Shown: piece by piece, positions 53,201 to 61,642 of the stretch
How the letters are laid out: the number at the start of each line of letters is the position of its first letter
How positions within the stretch are numbered: the stretch's first letter is position 1
Source of the DNA: Chitinophaga sp. Ak27
GTDB lineage: Bacteria > Bacteroidota > Bacteroidia > Chitinophagales > Chitinophagaceae
DNA: 64,000 nt
Direction: 5' to 3'
Assembly: GCF_012726295.1 (NCBI RefSeq)
Contig: NZ_JABAOB010000006.1
Coordinates: forward strand, 372,001 to 436,000
Translations under genes and position numbers: made by a program
The notes under the pieces: model-generated
The model's database searches: none
Told to the model about the DNA's origin: nothing
What the model saw: only the letters and a program-made list of their open reading frames with translations

Positions 53201-56200
53201 AATACCGCCAGCATCCTATTCGGTACCAGCGCAGGCCCCTTGAATATATTACAATCCACGCAAACCGTGGAGGATGGTGATGTACATACCAGCGTGGATC
53301 TCGGTGGGGTGAAAAAGCTGGAATATTCTATCACAGAAAAAGAAAGAGGCGGTAAACAGATCAACTATATTTTTGTAAAAGATAATCGCATATTCACTAC
53401 AGAAGCAGGCATTGTTGTTCCCTGGAGCAATAAGGACCTGCAAGTGAAACTCGGCACTCACCGCGACAAGTTGTTACCCGGCGAAAAAGAAAAGTGGACA
53501 GTTCAAATTTCCGGCAATAAAGGTGAGAAAGTAGCTGCAGAAATGCTGGCTGCCATGTACGATGCTTCGCTGGATGCCTTTGCCCATAGTGCCTGGTCCA
53601 TACCCGGTATTTATCCATATGCTTCCAGGCCCTCTGCTTTCAACGGCAGCGAAAACTTTAAAATGGAAGTATCTACCGGGCTGTATATCCGTCCGGATAA
53701 ATCTTATCCATCTGAGTCAAAAGAGTATGATGAGTTGAACCTGTTTGATTGGAACATGGCAGATGGCGGAGGTTGGATGGGAGCAGGCCCTGGCGGAAAT
53801 ATACGTAGAAAAGCTTTAGCCGGAAGAGTTCCAGGCTTAGTGCTGGCGGAAGATGCTAAAATGATGGCTCCGGCGCCCGCATCGGCTTCTGCAATAGGCC
53901 TTGCTAAAAATGCTCAATTAAATGAGATAGTAGAAGTAGGATATGGAACTAAGAAAAAAACGGATACCGCCGAGGCCCCGGCGGGCGAAGCTCCTGTTGC
54001 CTCCGTCCGTAAAAACTTCCAGGAAACGGCCTTTTTCTTCCCCGATCTTCATACCGACAAAGACGGCAATATTTCTTTCGAGTTCACCGTGCCGGAAGCC
54101 CTTACCAAATGGAACTTCCAGGCGCTGGCACATACCAAAGAGCTGGCATTCGGCACCACAAGTGCCAGCATCGTTACACAGAAAATGCTGATGGTGCAGC
54201 CTAATGCGCCCCGCTTTGTACGTGAAGGCGATAAAATAACCTTCACTGCTAAAGTGAGCAACCTGTCTGATACCCTGCAGATAGGCCAGGCCCACCTGGA
54301 ATTGCTGGATGCAACAACTATGCAGCCAGTTGACGGATGGTTCCAGAATATCTTCCCTGTGCAACATTTCACAGCTAAACCGGGGCAAAGCACTGTGGTA
54401 AGTTTTCCTTTACAGATTCCTCATGGTTTCCAAAGTGCGTTGATATATCGTGTAACCGCGCAGGCAGGCAACTTCAGCGATGGAGAGGAAAACGCCCTGC
54501 CGGTGCTCACTAACCGGATGTTGGTAACAGAAGCGATGCCTTTGCCGGTAAGAGGAGATGGAAAACATGATTTTACTTTTGAGAAACTGCTGCATAGCGA
54601 TGCTTCCCAAACACTGGTGCAACATGCCGTTACAGTAGAATATACCAGCAACCCTGCCTGGTATGCGGTACAGGCATTGCCCTACCTGATGGAGTTCCCG
54701 TATGAATGTGCAGAACAGGTGTTTAACCGTTATTACGCCAACGCACTTGCCACCTATATTACTGGTGCTACGCCAGGCTTAAAGTCGGTATTTGAAAAAT
54801 GGAAAACTACCGACACCACCGCATTGCAGAGCAACCTGCAGAAGAATGAAGAACTGAAAGCAGTATTGCTGCAACAAACACCCTGGGTGCTGGAAGCAAA
54901 GAACGAAGCGCAACAGAAGAAAAATATCGCCTTGTTGTTTGATCTGCAACGCATGAAACAGGAAAGCAAATCTTCCCTGGATAAACTGGCTGCCAAACAA
55001 TTGCCCAGCGGCGCTTTCCCCTGGTTTACCGGCATGTGGGAAGATAGATTTATTACACAGTATATTGTGGCGGGTATTGGCCACCTGCAACAACTGGCGG
55101 CGGTAAAAGACCCGGTAACCACAAATATGGCTAATAAAGCCATTGATTACCTGGATAGACTATTGGATAAAGATTACTATGAGCTTATCAAAAGAAAAGC
55201 GGATCTGAAAACACCACAGATCAACTACCTGCAAATCCACTACCTCTACGCCCGCAGCTTCTTCGATAAGCCCGTGCCAGACGCGATGAAAAAGTCTTTC
55301 GACTTCTTTTACGCCCAGGAAAAAATGGTGTGGACAAAGCAGGAACGCTATGCACAAGGCATGATAGCCCTGACCCAATTCAGGAAAGGAGATAAGGTAA
55401 CGCCGGCGGCTATATTGAAATCGCTGAAAGAAAATGCGATAACCAGCCCGGAAATGGGGATGTATTGGAAAGATGTGGTTGCTGGCTATGGCTGGCAGCA
55501 GGCGCCTATTGAAACACAGGCATTGCTGATAGAAGCATTCCAACTGATTGGTAAAGATGAGAAAGCAGTAGCCGATATGAAGACCTGGTTGTTGAAAAAC
55601 AAACAAACCAATAACTGGTCTACCACCAAAGCTACCGCCGATGCCTGCTACGCCATGCTTCTGCAGGGTAGTAACTGGCTGGCTGCCAATCCGCAGGTTA
55701 CGTTGCAACTGGGTACACAAACCATACAGCCTGTGGCCACCGAAGCAGGCACTGGCTACTTCAAGGAAAAAATAGATGGCAAAGCGGTAAAGCCGGATAT
55801 GGGACATATCAGTGTAACCGTACAAGACAGCAAGGGACAACCTTCCTGGGGAGCCGTGTACTGGCAGTATTTTGAAGAGCTGGATAAGATTACCACGGCT
55901 AAAACGCCATTGGTGCTGGAAAAAGAACTGTACAAAGAAGTGAACAGCGACAAAGGCCCGGTACTCACCAGGATTACAGATGGCAACGAACTGAAAGTGG
56001 GAGATAAAGTGAAAGTACGCATTGTGCTGCGTGCCGACAGGACCATGGAATACATTCACCTGAAAGATATGCGGGCAGCTTGTTTTGAGCCAACCAATGT
56101 AATCAGTACCAGCAAATGGCAGAATGGTATGAGTTATTATGAAAGTACCAAAGATGCATCTACAGATTTCTTCTTCAGCTATTTGCCCAAAGGTACATAT

Positions 56201-56329
56201 GTATTTGAATACGCCTTATTTGTAACACATGAGGGCCGGTATTCGAACGGCATCAGTGAGGCGCAATGCATGTATGCACCGGAGTTTACAGCGCATAGCG
56301 AAGGGTTGAATGTGAAAGTGACAGAGTAA
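50276..56329 (+). CDS. Alpha-2-macroglobulin-like protein, thioester-bearing, 2017 residues
   Basis: A large exported protein of the bacterial alpha-2-macroglobulin family, which traps proteases in a molecular cage. The ATG at 50276 starts a signal peptide (MRLFIGIFIVLIFSSIQIMA) without a lipobox cysteine. Roughly: helical N-terminal part to about residue 400; MG-type beta domains (HYLFADRGIYRPGQTVYFKG near residue 590 is the classic MG2 segment); the core A2M region with ETAFFFPDLHTDKDGNISFEFTVPEALTKW-type sequence near residue 1250; and the thioester-like motif C1478-A-E-Q in FPYECAEQVFN, followed by a helical toroid. The variable segment before the core (nucleotides 53803-53962) carries SusC-plug-like motifs (see findings). 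PBP1C, its partner in some bacteria, is not adjacent. Confidence 0.92.
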   Translation: MRLFIGIFIVLIFSSIQIMAQFNYDNSWKKVTTLEEKGLPKSALEVANDIYAHAVKDKATVQEIKALIYQMKYNTQIKDSSTLENMQRIDKQIAAASGAQKAVLQSIKAEMLLRYFQYHRYQLYNRTAIAGDEGTDITTWGMEKLHREITDAYESSLSDKLLLEKTALREFDPIIIPGNTRALRPTLYDLLAHRALEYFKSGESAITNPVNQFELTDAAAFAPAATFAAHRFTTTDSASLQYHALLILQELIRLHAGDKAALLDIDAERITYMNQVAVIDNKDDLYLQALDQMTQTYTGQPEVTAILQLQAAHYLQEGLHEEAPNAAAIKKAKEICEKAIQLAPQSAGGVACAQMLDQVNEKSLELTTEAVNVPALPFRTLVKYKNINKIYLRMVKVDEAFLKQLRKAQQNYRNDENSYWKLALARPALKSWEQALPNPNDYLLHKAEIKVDALPAGHYMLLSSVDPAFALNNNPMAMQLTWVSNISYISGNSEYYALDRTTGKALPGVTVDIYKGNYRDDQDNWTLLQSLVTDKNGNVKVKYANNGQQIRTHWKNGADELYIDEYKYFYNNTYNNNTDGIYHYLFADRGIYRPGQTVYFKGIVIKQNAKEVQSQLQPGYQSNIYLYDANGTKVDSLKLTTNEYGTYSGKFVLPEGRMNGIFSLKEAKGKGNLAVRVEEYKRPKFYVAFDSVKESYRLGDTVTATAKALAYAGNNIDGAKVKYRVERQVRYPYLWMFYRKPIPYYASREIAHGETTTDANGAFTVKFPALSDKTVDPANKPIFSYYVHADVTDLNGETRSAGQSVSVGYQSMEIELRAAERMQQKELADIRIISKNLNGGYEPATLQVQLKPLTPNKRLIRPRYWEKPDQFVMDETAYVSTFPVDIYKNEDETAAWPRLSPVMQETVKSNPDGRVTLNTQKLKPGFYELEVSTIDKNNDTVTQKTTFELVDPNAKVLPAPAYLWTYQPEATVEPGNTASILFGTSAGPLNILQSTQTVEDGDVHTSVDLGGVKKLEYSITEKERGGKQINYIFVKDNRIFTTEAGIVVPWSNKDLQVKLGTHRDKLLPGEKEKWTVQISGNKGEKVAAEMLAAMYDASLDAFAHSAWSIPGIYPYASRPSAFNGSENFKMEVSTGLYIRPDKSYPSESKEYDELNLFDWNMADGGGWMGAGPGGNIRRKALAGRVPGLVLAEDAKMMAPAPASASAIGLAKNAQLNEIVEVGYGTKKKTDTAEAPAGEAPVASVRKNFQETAFFFPDLHTDKDGNISFEFTVPEALTKWNFQALAHTKELAFGTTSASIVTQKMLMVQPNAPRFVREGDKITFTAKVSNLSDTLQIGQAHLELLDATTMQPVDGWFQNIFPVQHFTAKPGQSTVVSFPLQIPHGFQSALIYRVTAQAGNFSDGEENALPVLTNRMLVTEAMPLPVRGDGKHDFTFEKLLHSDASQTLVQHAVTVEYTSNPAWYAVQALPYLMEFPYECAEQVFNRYYANALATYITGATPGLKSVFEKWKTTDTTALQSNLQKNEELKAVLLQQTPWVLEAKNEAQQKKNIALLFDLQRMKQESKSSLDKLAAKQLPSGAFPWFTGMWEDRFITQYIVAGIGHLQQLAAVKDPVTTNMANKAIDYLDRLLDKDYYELIKRKADLKTPQINYLQIHYLYARSFFDKPVPDAMKKSFDFFYAQEKMVWTKQERYAQGMIALTQFRKGDKVTPAAILKSLKENAITSPEMGMYWKDVVAGYGWQQAPIETQALLIEAFQLIGKDEKAVADMKTWLLKNKQTNNWSTTKATADACYAMLLQGSNWLAANPQVTLQLGTQTIQPVATEAGTGYFKEKIDGKAVKPDMGHISVTVQDSKGQPSWGAVYWQYFEELDKITTAKTPLVLEKELYKEVNSDKGPVLTRITDGNELKVGDKVKVRIVLRADRTMEYIHLKDMRAACFEPTNVISTSKWQNGMSYYESTKDASTDFFFSYLPKGTYVFEYALFVTHEGRYSNGISEAQCMYAPEFTAHSEGLNVKVTE

Positions 56330-56348
56330 AGTCAACACAAAATACAGG

Positions 56349-56386
56349 AAAGGGGATTTTGCGGTTTTCCGTAAAATCTCCTTTTT
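56349..56386 (+). terminator. Terminator after the alpha-2-macroglobulin-like gene
   Basis: An imperfect hairpin (aaggggattttgcgg / ccgtaaaatctcctt) leads into a T run, 20 bases beyond the stop. Confidence 0.78.
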
Positions 56387-56402
56387 ATATCTTCGCAGCA
56401 TC

Positions 56403-57437
56403 ATGAGGAAAGCAGATTACCTTATTATAGGGCAGGGAATTGCGGGAACCATGCTGAGTTGGTTCTTACTACAGGCAGGGAAAAAGATAATTGTTATCGA
56501 CGATGCCAAACCCAACAGTGCTTCGCGGGTGGCTGCAGGCATTATTAACCCGGTATCTGGCCGTCGTTTTGAGCCAGCCTGGATGTATGATACTATTTAT
56601 CCGTTTGCAAAAGCTACCTATCTGCAGCTTTCGGCTTTGCTGCAGGTACCGGTTTTTACCGAACGTGAGCTATGGACGGTATTCCCCTCGTCCCAAATGA
56701 GAGACGCTTTCCTGAACAAGACTACCGGTAATGAATATACGGAGCTGCCAACTACCCTGAAATATGATGCATTCCTGGACCAGCCGTATGGCGCTGCCAT
56801 TGTGCAGGGAGCTACCGTAAATCTCCGGGCCTTGTTGCCCGCTTATCGTCGTTACCTGGCAGAACAGGATGCTTTGCTGGAAGAACATTTCGACACAGCA
56901 GCCCTGGAAATAACAGCTTCCGGTATAACGTATAAGGACGTCAGTGCCGGCAAAGTGATTTGCTGCGATGGAGTGGGGACTACCAGTAGACCTTTCTTTA
57001 AAAACGTAAAATTTTTGCCCAATAAAGGGGAGGTACTGCTGGTGAAGATACCGGGATTAGTAACCAATGATATTCTGAAGAAGAGCATTACCCTCGTGCC
57101 CCAGGAAGATGGATTGTATTGGGCGGGGTCTTCTTTTGTATGGGATTATACAGACGATCGGCCTACAATGAAGCAGCGGGAAGTATTGGAAAAGAGTCTG
57201 CAACAGTTGCTTAAGGTACCATATGAGGTGGTCGATCAGTTATCGGCTGTACGGCCTTCCGGAAACGACCGCCGGCCTATTATTGGTTTTCATCCGGAGT
57301 ATCCCGCCATAGGTATATTTAACGGGCTTGGAACCAAGGGTTGCTCGCTGGCGCCTTTTATGGCAGCGCATTTTAAGGAAGTGCTTGTTGCAAATGCCCC
57401 ACTGATGCAGGAAGTAGACTTGCACAGATATTTTTAA
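56403..57437 (+). CDS. FAD-dependent oxidoreductase, DAO family
   Basis: A 344-residue flavoprotein. The N-terminal dinucleotide-binding motif is YLIIGQGIAGTMLSWFLLQAG, followed by IIVIDD. The DAO-type middle carries GIINPVSGRRFEPAW, and the C-terminal FAD contact is SAVRPSGNDRRPIIGFHPEYP with GIFNGLGTKGCSLAP. The family oxidises amino acids or similar amines, and some members belong to thiamine or tRNA (MnmC-like) pathways. No partner enzyme is nearby to decide between them. The start lies 16 bases after a terminator and has a TATCTTCG-like -7 element, so it is likely a single-gene unit. Confidence 0.88.
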   Translation: MRKADYLIIGQGIAGTMLSWFLLQAGKKIIVIDDAKPNSASRVAAGIINPVSGRRFEPAWMYDTIYPFAKATYLQLSALLQVPVFTERELWTVFPSSQMRDAFLNKTTGNEYTELPTTLKYDAFLDQPYGAAIVQGATVNLRALLPAYRRYLAEQDALLEEHFDTAALEITASGITYKDVSAGKVICCDGVGTTSRPFFKNVKFLPNKGEVLLVKIPGLVTNDILKKSITLVPQEDGLYWAGSSFVWDYTDDRPTMKQREVLEKSLQQLLKVPYEVVDQLSAVRPSGNDRRPIIGFHPEYPAIGIFNGLGTKGCSLAPFMAAHFKEVLVANAPLMQEVDLHRYF

Positions 57438-57471
57438 CATACTCCCGGGATAAAATGCCCGATGCAAACCG

Positions 57472-57479
57472 TATCTTTG
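57472..57479 (+). promoter_or_regulatory. Bacteroidota -7 element TATCTTTG upstream of aspS
   Basis: An exact TAnnTTTG match in the gap between the FAD oxidoreductase and aspS. The predicted leader of about 95 bases is longer than that of most genes here. Confidence 0.5.
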
Positions 57480-57581
57480 CCCCCCTTATGGGTGTAAGTG
57501 CACAACTGGATAGTGGTCGCCATTTGCAGACAGCTTATTCCGTATGTCAACCATAAAACTAACTAAATCAATTATTTGCGC

Positions 57582-59330
57582 ATGTACAGGACGCACACTT
57601 GCGGGGAATTACGAATGGAACAGGTGGGCCAGGAAGTAACATTGGCCGGATGGATACAGACAGTAAGAAAGTTTGGCAGTATCAATTTCTTTGATCTGCG
57701 AGACCGGTATGGTATTACGCAATTGTTGTTCGGCGAAAGCCTGAATGCAAAACTGGATGCACAGCCCCTGGGCCGTGAGTTTGTTATCCAGGTAAAAGGT
57801 ACCGTAACAGAGCGTTCCAATAAGAATAAGAATATTCCGACAGGAGATATAGAAATCACGGTAAGCGACTTCACGATCCTCAACGCGGCTAAAACACCGC
57901 CGTTTACCATCCAGGATGATACCGATGGTGGTGATGAGCTGCGTATGAAGTACCGTTTCCTTGATCTGCGCCGCAATGCGGTAAGACAGAACCTGGAGCT
58001 CCGCTACCAGGTTGGCCGTGCAGCACGTAATTATCTGCACACCGCCGGTTTCATGGATGTGGAAACACCTTTCCTGATTAACTCTACCCCTGAAGGCGCA
58101 CGCGATTTCGTGGTGCCCAGCCGTATGAATCCAAACCAGTTCTATGGACTACCACAGTCGCCCCAAACTTTCAAGCAATTGTTGATGGTGAGTGGGTACG
58201 ATCGTTACTACCAGATCGTAAAGTGCTTCAGGGATGAGGATTTGCGTGCAGATCGTCAGCCAGAATTTACGCAGATCGACTGTGAGATGAGCTTTGTAGA
58301 ACAAGAAGATATCTTGACCACTTTTGAAGCGATGTTGAAATATATCTTCAAAGAGATCAAAGGTCTTGAGTTTAATGAGCCATTCCCTAGAATGACTTTC
58401 GACGATGCCATGGAATATTATGGTAACGATAAACCGGATATCCGCTTTGAGATGAAGCTGGTAAACCTGAATGATACCGTAAAAGGCAAGGGTTTTAAGG
58501 TATTTGACGAGGCAGAACTGGTAGTGGCTATTGCTGCCAAGGGCTGCGCCGAATATACCCGTAAACAACTGGATGAATTAACAGACTGGGTAAAGCGTCC
58601 GCAGATTGGCATGAGCGGTCTCATCTATGTTAAATATAATGCGGATGGCACGCTAAAGAGCTCTGTGGATAAATTTTTTGATGAATCGCAATTGGCATTA
58701 TGGGCGCAAAAATGTCAGGCGCAACCTGGAGATCTTATCCTGGTGCTGGCTGGCAAGGAAGAGCGCACTCGTAAAGCCGCCAGCGAGCTCCGCCTTGAAA
58801 TGGGAGAACGGCTTGGGTTACGCAACAAAAACGAGTTTAAACCGTTGTGGGTAATAGACTTTCCGCTTTTTGAGTACGCCGAAGAAGAAAAACGATGGGT
58901 GGCCCGTCACCATCCGTTTACGTCACCAAAGCCAGAGCAGATTGCCCTGATGGATGATCCTTCACAATACGCTAAAATTAAGGCAAACGCCTACGATATA
59001 GTTTTAAATGGTACAGAAGTCGGTGGTGGTTCTATCCGTATTTTCCAGCGCGATCTGCAACAGAAGATGTTCGCCGCTCTGGGAATGACTAATGAAGAGG
59101 CAGAACGCAAATTTGGCTTCCTGTTGGGTGCATTTGAATATGGTGCACCACCGCATGGAGGTATCGCACTCGGATTTGACCGCCTGTGTGCGCTGTTAGG
59201 TGGCAGTGAAAGCATTCGTGACTTTATCGCATTCCCGAAAAATAACTCGGGTCGCGACGTAATGATGGATGCTCCTAGTGAAATTGATCAAGCGCAGCTT
59301 AATGAGTTAAGGATCAGCCTGGTTAAGTGA
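57582..59330 (+). CDS. aspS: Aspartate--tRNA ligase
   Basis: Class II aminoacyl-tRNA synthetase that charges tRNA-Asp. The N-terminal OB-fold anticodon domain (EVTLAGWIQTVRKFGSINFFDLRD) is followed by motif 2 (FRDEDLRADRQPEFTQID) and motif 3 (GIALGFDRLCALLGG), with the bacterial insertion domain between. The ATG at 57582 (MYRTHTCGELR) is preferred to the TTG at 57576. The length of 582 residues is typical of the bacterial type. Whether it also charges tRNA-Asn cannot be told from the sequence here. Confidence 0.97.
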   Translation: MYRTHTCGELRMEQVGQEVTLAGWIQTVRKFGSINFFDLRDRYGITQLLFGESLNAKLDAQPLGREFVIQVKGTVTERSNKNKNIPTGDIEITVSDFTILNAAKTPPFTIQDDTDGGDELRMKYRFLDLRRNAVRQNLELRYQVGRAARNYLHTAGFMDVETPFLINSTPEGARDFVVPSRMNPNQFYGLPQSPQTFKQLLMVSGYDRYYQIVKCFRDEDLRADRQPEFTQIDCEMSFVEQEDILTTFEAMLKYIFKEIKGLEFNEPFPRMTFDDAMEYYGNDKPDIRFEMKLVNLNDTVKGKGFKVFDEAELVVAIAAKGCAEYTRKQLDELTDWVKRPQIGMSGLIYVKYNADGTLKSSVDKFFDESQLALWAQKCQAQPGDLILVLAGKEERTRKAASELRLEMGERLGLRNKNEFKPLWVIDFPLFEYAEEEKRWVARHHPFTSPKPEQIALMDDPSQYAKIKANAYDIVLNGTEVGGGSIRIFQRDLQQKMFAALGMTNEEAERKFGFLLGAFEYGAPPHGGIALGFDRLCALLGGSESIRDFIAFPKNNSGRDVMMDAPSEIDQAQLNELRISLVK

Positions 59331-59425
59331 TTTCCAGGGGCGGGTTTAACTAAACCGTAACAGCCTCTGCCGTAGAAACGGACTTACCGGCATAGTCTTT
59401 GCAAGAAGAGGGCTTCGTAGCTAAA

Positions 59426-59466
59426 AATCCCCTTTGATATGGCAATTTGCTGCATCAAAGGGGATT
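59426..59466 (+). terminator. Hairpin in the gap after aspS
   Basis: Thirteen-base perfect arms (aatcccctttgat / atcaaaggggatt) with a 15-base loop. No long T run follows, but the position is suitable for ending aspS. The rest of the 264-base gap is A+T rich and shows nothing else I can name. Confidence 0.65.
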
Positions 59467-59641
59467 AGCACTAATATAGGGACAATATTTTTTAACAAGA
59501 GATTAACGAGAGTAAAGAAACAGAGAGAAGAGATATTATTAAATTTTTTAAAGTAATATTGCGATGTGATCATCGTTGATATGTGAGGAAGAAATGATGC
59601 TGAAAACAAAGAAAAAACTATCACCAACAAAAAATACTACC

Positions 59642-60217
59642 ATGAGAATTTCTACATTCTTGAAGCGGACAGTATGGTCAGGTGCGGTGTTAATATTGCT
59701 CATGCTCAGCAATGTTGGGTTTGCTCAACAATCGACAACCAATTATTTGAAGAAATTTAAACCAGTATCCGTAGAAATTATGCAGGAAACCGGTATACCG
59801 GCAAGCGTTATCCTCGGAATTGCTATGCTGGAATCTGGCACCGGTACCAGCAGAAATGCTAAATTGCTGCATAACCACTTTGGTATTGTAGGTAAGAACG
59901 ACCTGGCAAAGACCAAGTCCGGACACCGCTCCGTATACAAACAATATGTTACTGACCTGGCTTCCTACGAGCATTTTGCGGAGCTGTTGGCCAGTAAAAA
60001 ATGGTTCGGTCAAATGAAAGGAAACCCCGAATTTTCCGCCTGGCTCAAAAAAATGAACCATAGCGGTTATTCTTCCGCCGGCCATGAATGGATCAGAAGA
60101 GTGACAAATATTATTAACCGCTATAAATTGTATAAGCTGGACGCAAGCATGGATAGCGTGGCAACGGACTCCAAGCAATGGTTAACCGTAGGCATGCCGC
60201 CAGCAGGCGAACAGTGA
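59642..60217 (+). CDS. Secreted glucosaminidase-domain protein (cell-wall hydrolase)
   Basis: Predicted endo-beta-N-acetylglucosaminidase (GH73-like) that cuts peptidoglycan glycan strands. From the ATG at 59642 the signal peptide reads MRISTFLKRTVWSGAVLILL, cleaved after GFAQ. In-frame ATGs at 59594 and 59597 would add a basic lead of about 16 residues and cannot be ruled out. The single catalytic domain contains the likely acid glutamate in LGIAMLESGTGTSR, the typical HNHFGIVG and a YASYxHF-like stretch (DLASYEHFAELL). At about 190 residues there is no binding domain. The next gene (SGNH protein) starts 21 bases after its stop. Confidence 0.88.
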   Translation: MRISTFLKRTVWSGAVLILLMLSNVGFAQQSTTNYLKKFKPVSVEIMQETGIPASVILGIAMLESGTGTSRNAKLLHNHFGIVGKNDLAKTKSGHRSVYKQYVTDLASYEHFAELLASKKWFGQMKGNPEFSAWLKKMNHSGYSSAGHEWIRRVTNIINRYKLYKLDASMDSVATDSKQWLTVGMPPAGEQ

Positions 60218-60238
60218 TGCGCTAACCTATTATAAACT

Positions 60239-61642
60239 ATGTCCGGCAAAAATAAGTCTGCCTACCCGTTTTATATCATTATTGGAACGCTCGCATGCCT
60301 GGTAGGACTGTCACAACTGAACTACCGCTTATCATATAAAGACTTTCAATTCAGGAAACTGGATTTGTTGTCAGATCTAAGAACAGATTCAGCTTCCACA
60401 AACAATCAAAAGCTTACTGCTGCCGGTAGAGGCAACAGTAAGCTTTCTGGTTTAGACAGCAGCGCCGGAGCTGCCAACCCCCAAGTACCCAATCCCGATC
60501 ATGCTCATGACTTCATGTCGTATACCGGGATTATGGAATATCCTTCCCCTGTTCCCGGAGATAGCTCCGCTGGTATGCAGCATTTCTTTAACGCGCTTCG
60601 CGAACTGAAATCCGGTAAGCGCCGTAAAGTACGGATTGCCTATTTCGGCGACTCTATGATTGAAGGGGACCTGATCACTGGTGACCTGCGCGACAGCCTG
60701 CAACACTTCTTCGGTGGCGCTGGTGTAGGATTTGTACCAGTTACCTCCGTGGTGGCTTCTTTCAGAACCACTATCACACATACCTTTTCTACCGACTGGA
60801 AGGACTATCATTATAAAAATTCTCCCCCTTCTAATATCACGCTGGGCCTGTCGGGGCATACCTTTTACCCGGGTGGAAACAGCTGGGTGAAATACTCGCC
60901 TGTGAAAAAGCCGTTGCTCGACAAATTCCAGGATATATCCCTGTTATATGGGCCTGTAGCTTCCAGCACCGTTACCATTAACGACAAAACCTATACGCTT
61001 TCTGGTAATGAAACAGTGAACAGGCTGGACCTGGCGCAGGATACTGCGCAACCTTCGCTGATGTTGCGTTATAGTGGCAGCGCCATGCCTTTCTATGGTG
61101 TTTGTTTTGAAAATGGGAATGGCATTTATGTAGACAACTACTCCTTCAGAGGAATCAGCGGAGTAGAACTGGGCCATCTGTCGGCCGAAATGGTACGTCG
61201 TATGCAACAGGAACGTCCTTATGACCTCATCGTGATGCACTATGGCGCCAACGTACTATTTCGCCCGGAACTGACAGATTACAGCTGGTACGAGCGCCCG
61301 ATGAAGAAGGTAATGGATTCCTTGCGCAACGACCTGCCAGGTACTTCTTTCCTCATCATTGGTACAGCAGATAAATCTTACCGCAAAGCCGATAAATATA
61401 TCACTGCACCAGGAGTGCCTGCATTGCTGCAGGTGCAGCACGACCTGGCTGCAAGCCATGGTACCGCCTACTGGAACCTATACGCCGCCATGGGTGGCGA
61501 CGGTTCTATGGTAAAGTGGGTAGAGGGCGATACCGTCATGGCCAATAAAGACTATACACACTTTAACAGAACAGGAGCAGCCAAAGTAGGAGCGCTGCTT
61601 TATAAAGCTATTATGAATGAATACAGGCTGGCACAACCTTAA
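60239..61642 (+). CDS. Membrane-anchored SGNH/GDSL-type protein 1
   Basis: A 467-residue protein with an uncleaved N-terminal membrane anchor (residues 9-28, AYPFYIIIGTLACLVGL) and a SGNH-hydrolase fold outside. Block I has the serine in IAYFGDSMIEGD, block III shows YGANVLF in place of GxND, and block V has the histidine in DYTHFNRTG. A beta-rich insertion (residues about 215-310) lies in between, as in AlgX/AlgJ-like acetyltransferases. It may transfer or remove acetyl groups on cell-surface glycans. It is the first of three overlapping genes that end with an MBOAT acyltransferase. Confidence 0.85.
   Translation: MSGKNKSAYPFYIIIGTLACLVGLSQLNYRLSYKDFQFRKLDLLSDLRTDSASTNNQKLTAAGRGNSKLSGLDSSAGAANPQVPNPDHAHDFMSYTGIMEYPSPVPGDSSAGMQHFFNALRELKSGKRRKVRIAYFGDSMIEGDLITGDLRDSLQHFFGGAGVGFVPVTSVVASFRTTITHTFSTDWKDYHYKNSPPSNITLGLSGHTFYPGGNSWVKYSPVKKPLLDKFQDISLLYGPVASSTVTINDKTYTLSGNETVNRLDLAQDTAQPSLMLRYSGSAMPFYGVCFENGNGIYVDNYSFRGISGVELGHLSAEMVRRMQQERPYDLIVMHYGANVLFRPELTDYSWYERPMKKVMDSLRNDLPGTSFLIIGTADKSYRKADKYITAPGVPALLQVQHDLAASHGTAYWNLYAAMGGDGSMVKWVEGDTVMANKDYTHFNRTGAAKVGALLYKAIMNEYRLAQP

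Noticed and set aside
55160..56059. Long open frame (299 residues) on the minus strand
   Set aside because: It is antisense to the 3' part of the alpha-2-macroglobulin-like gene, whose frame is clearly coding. The peptide has no family pattern.
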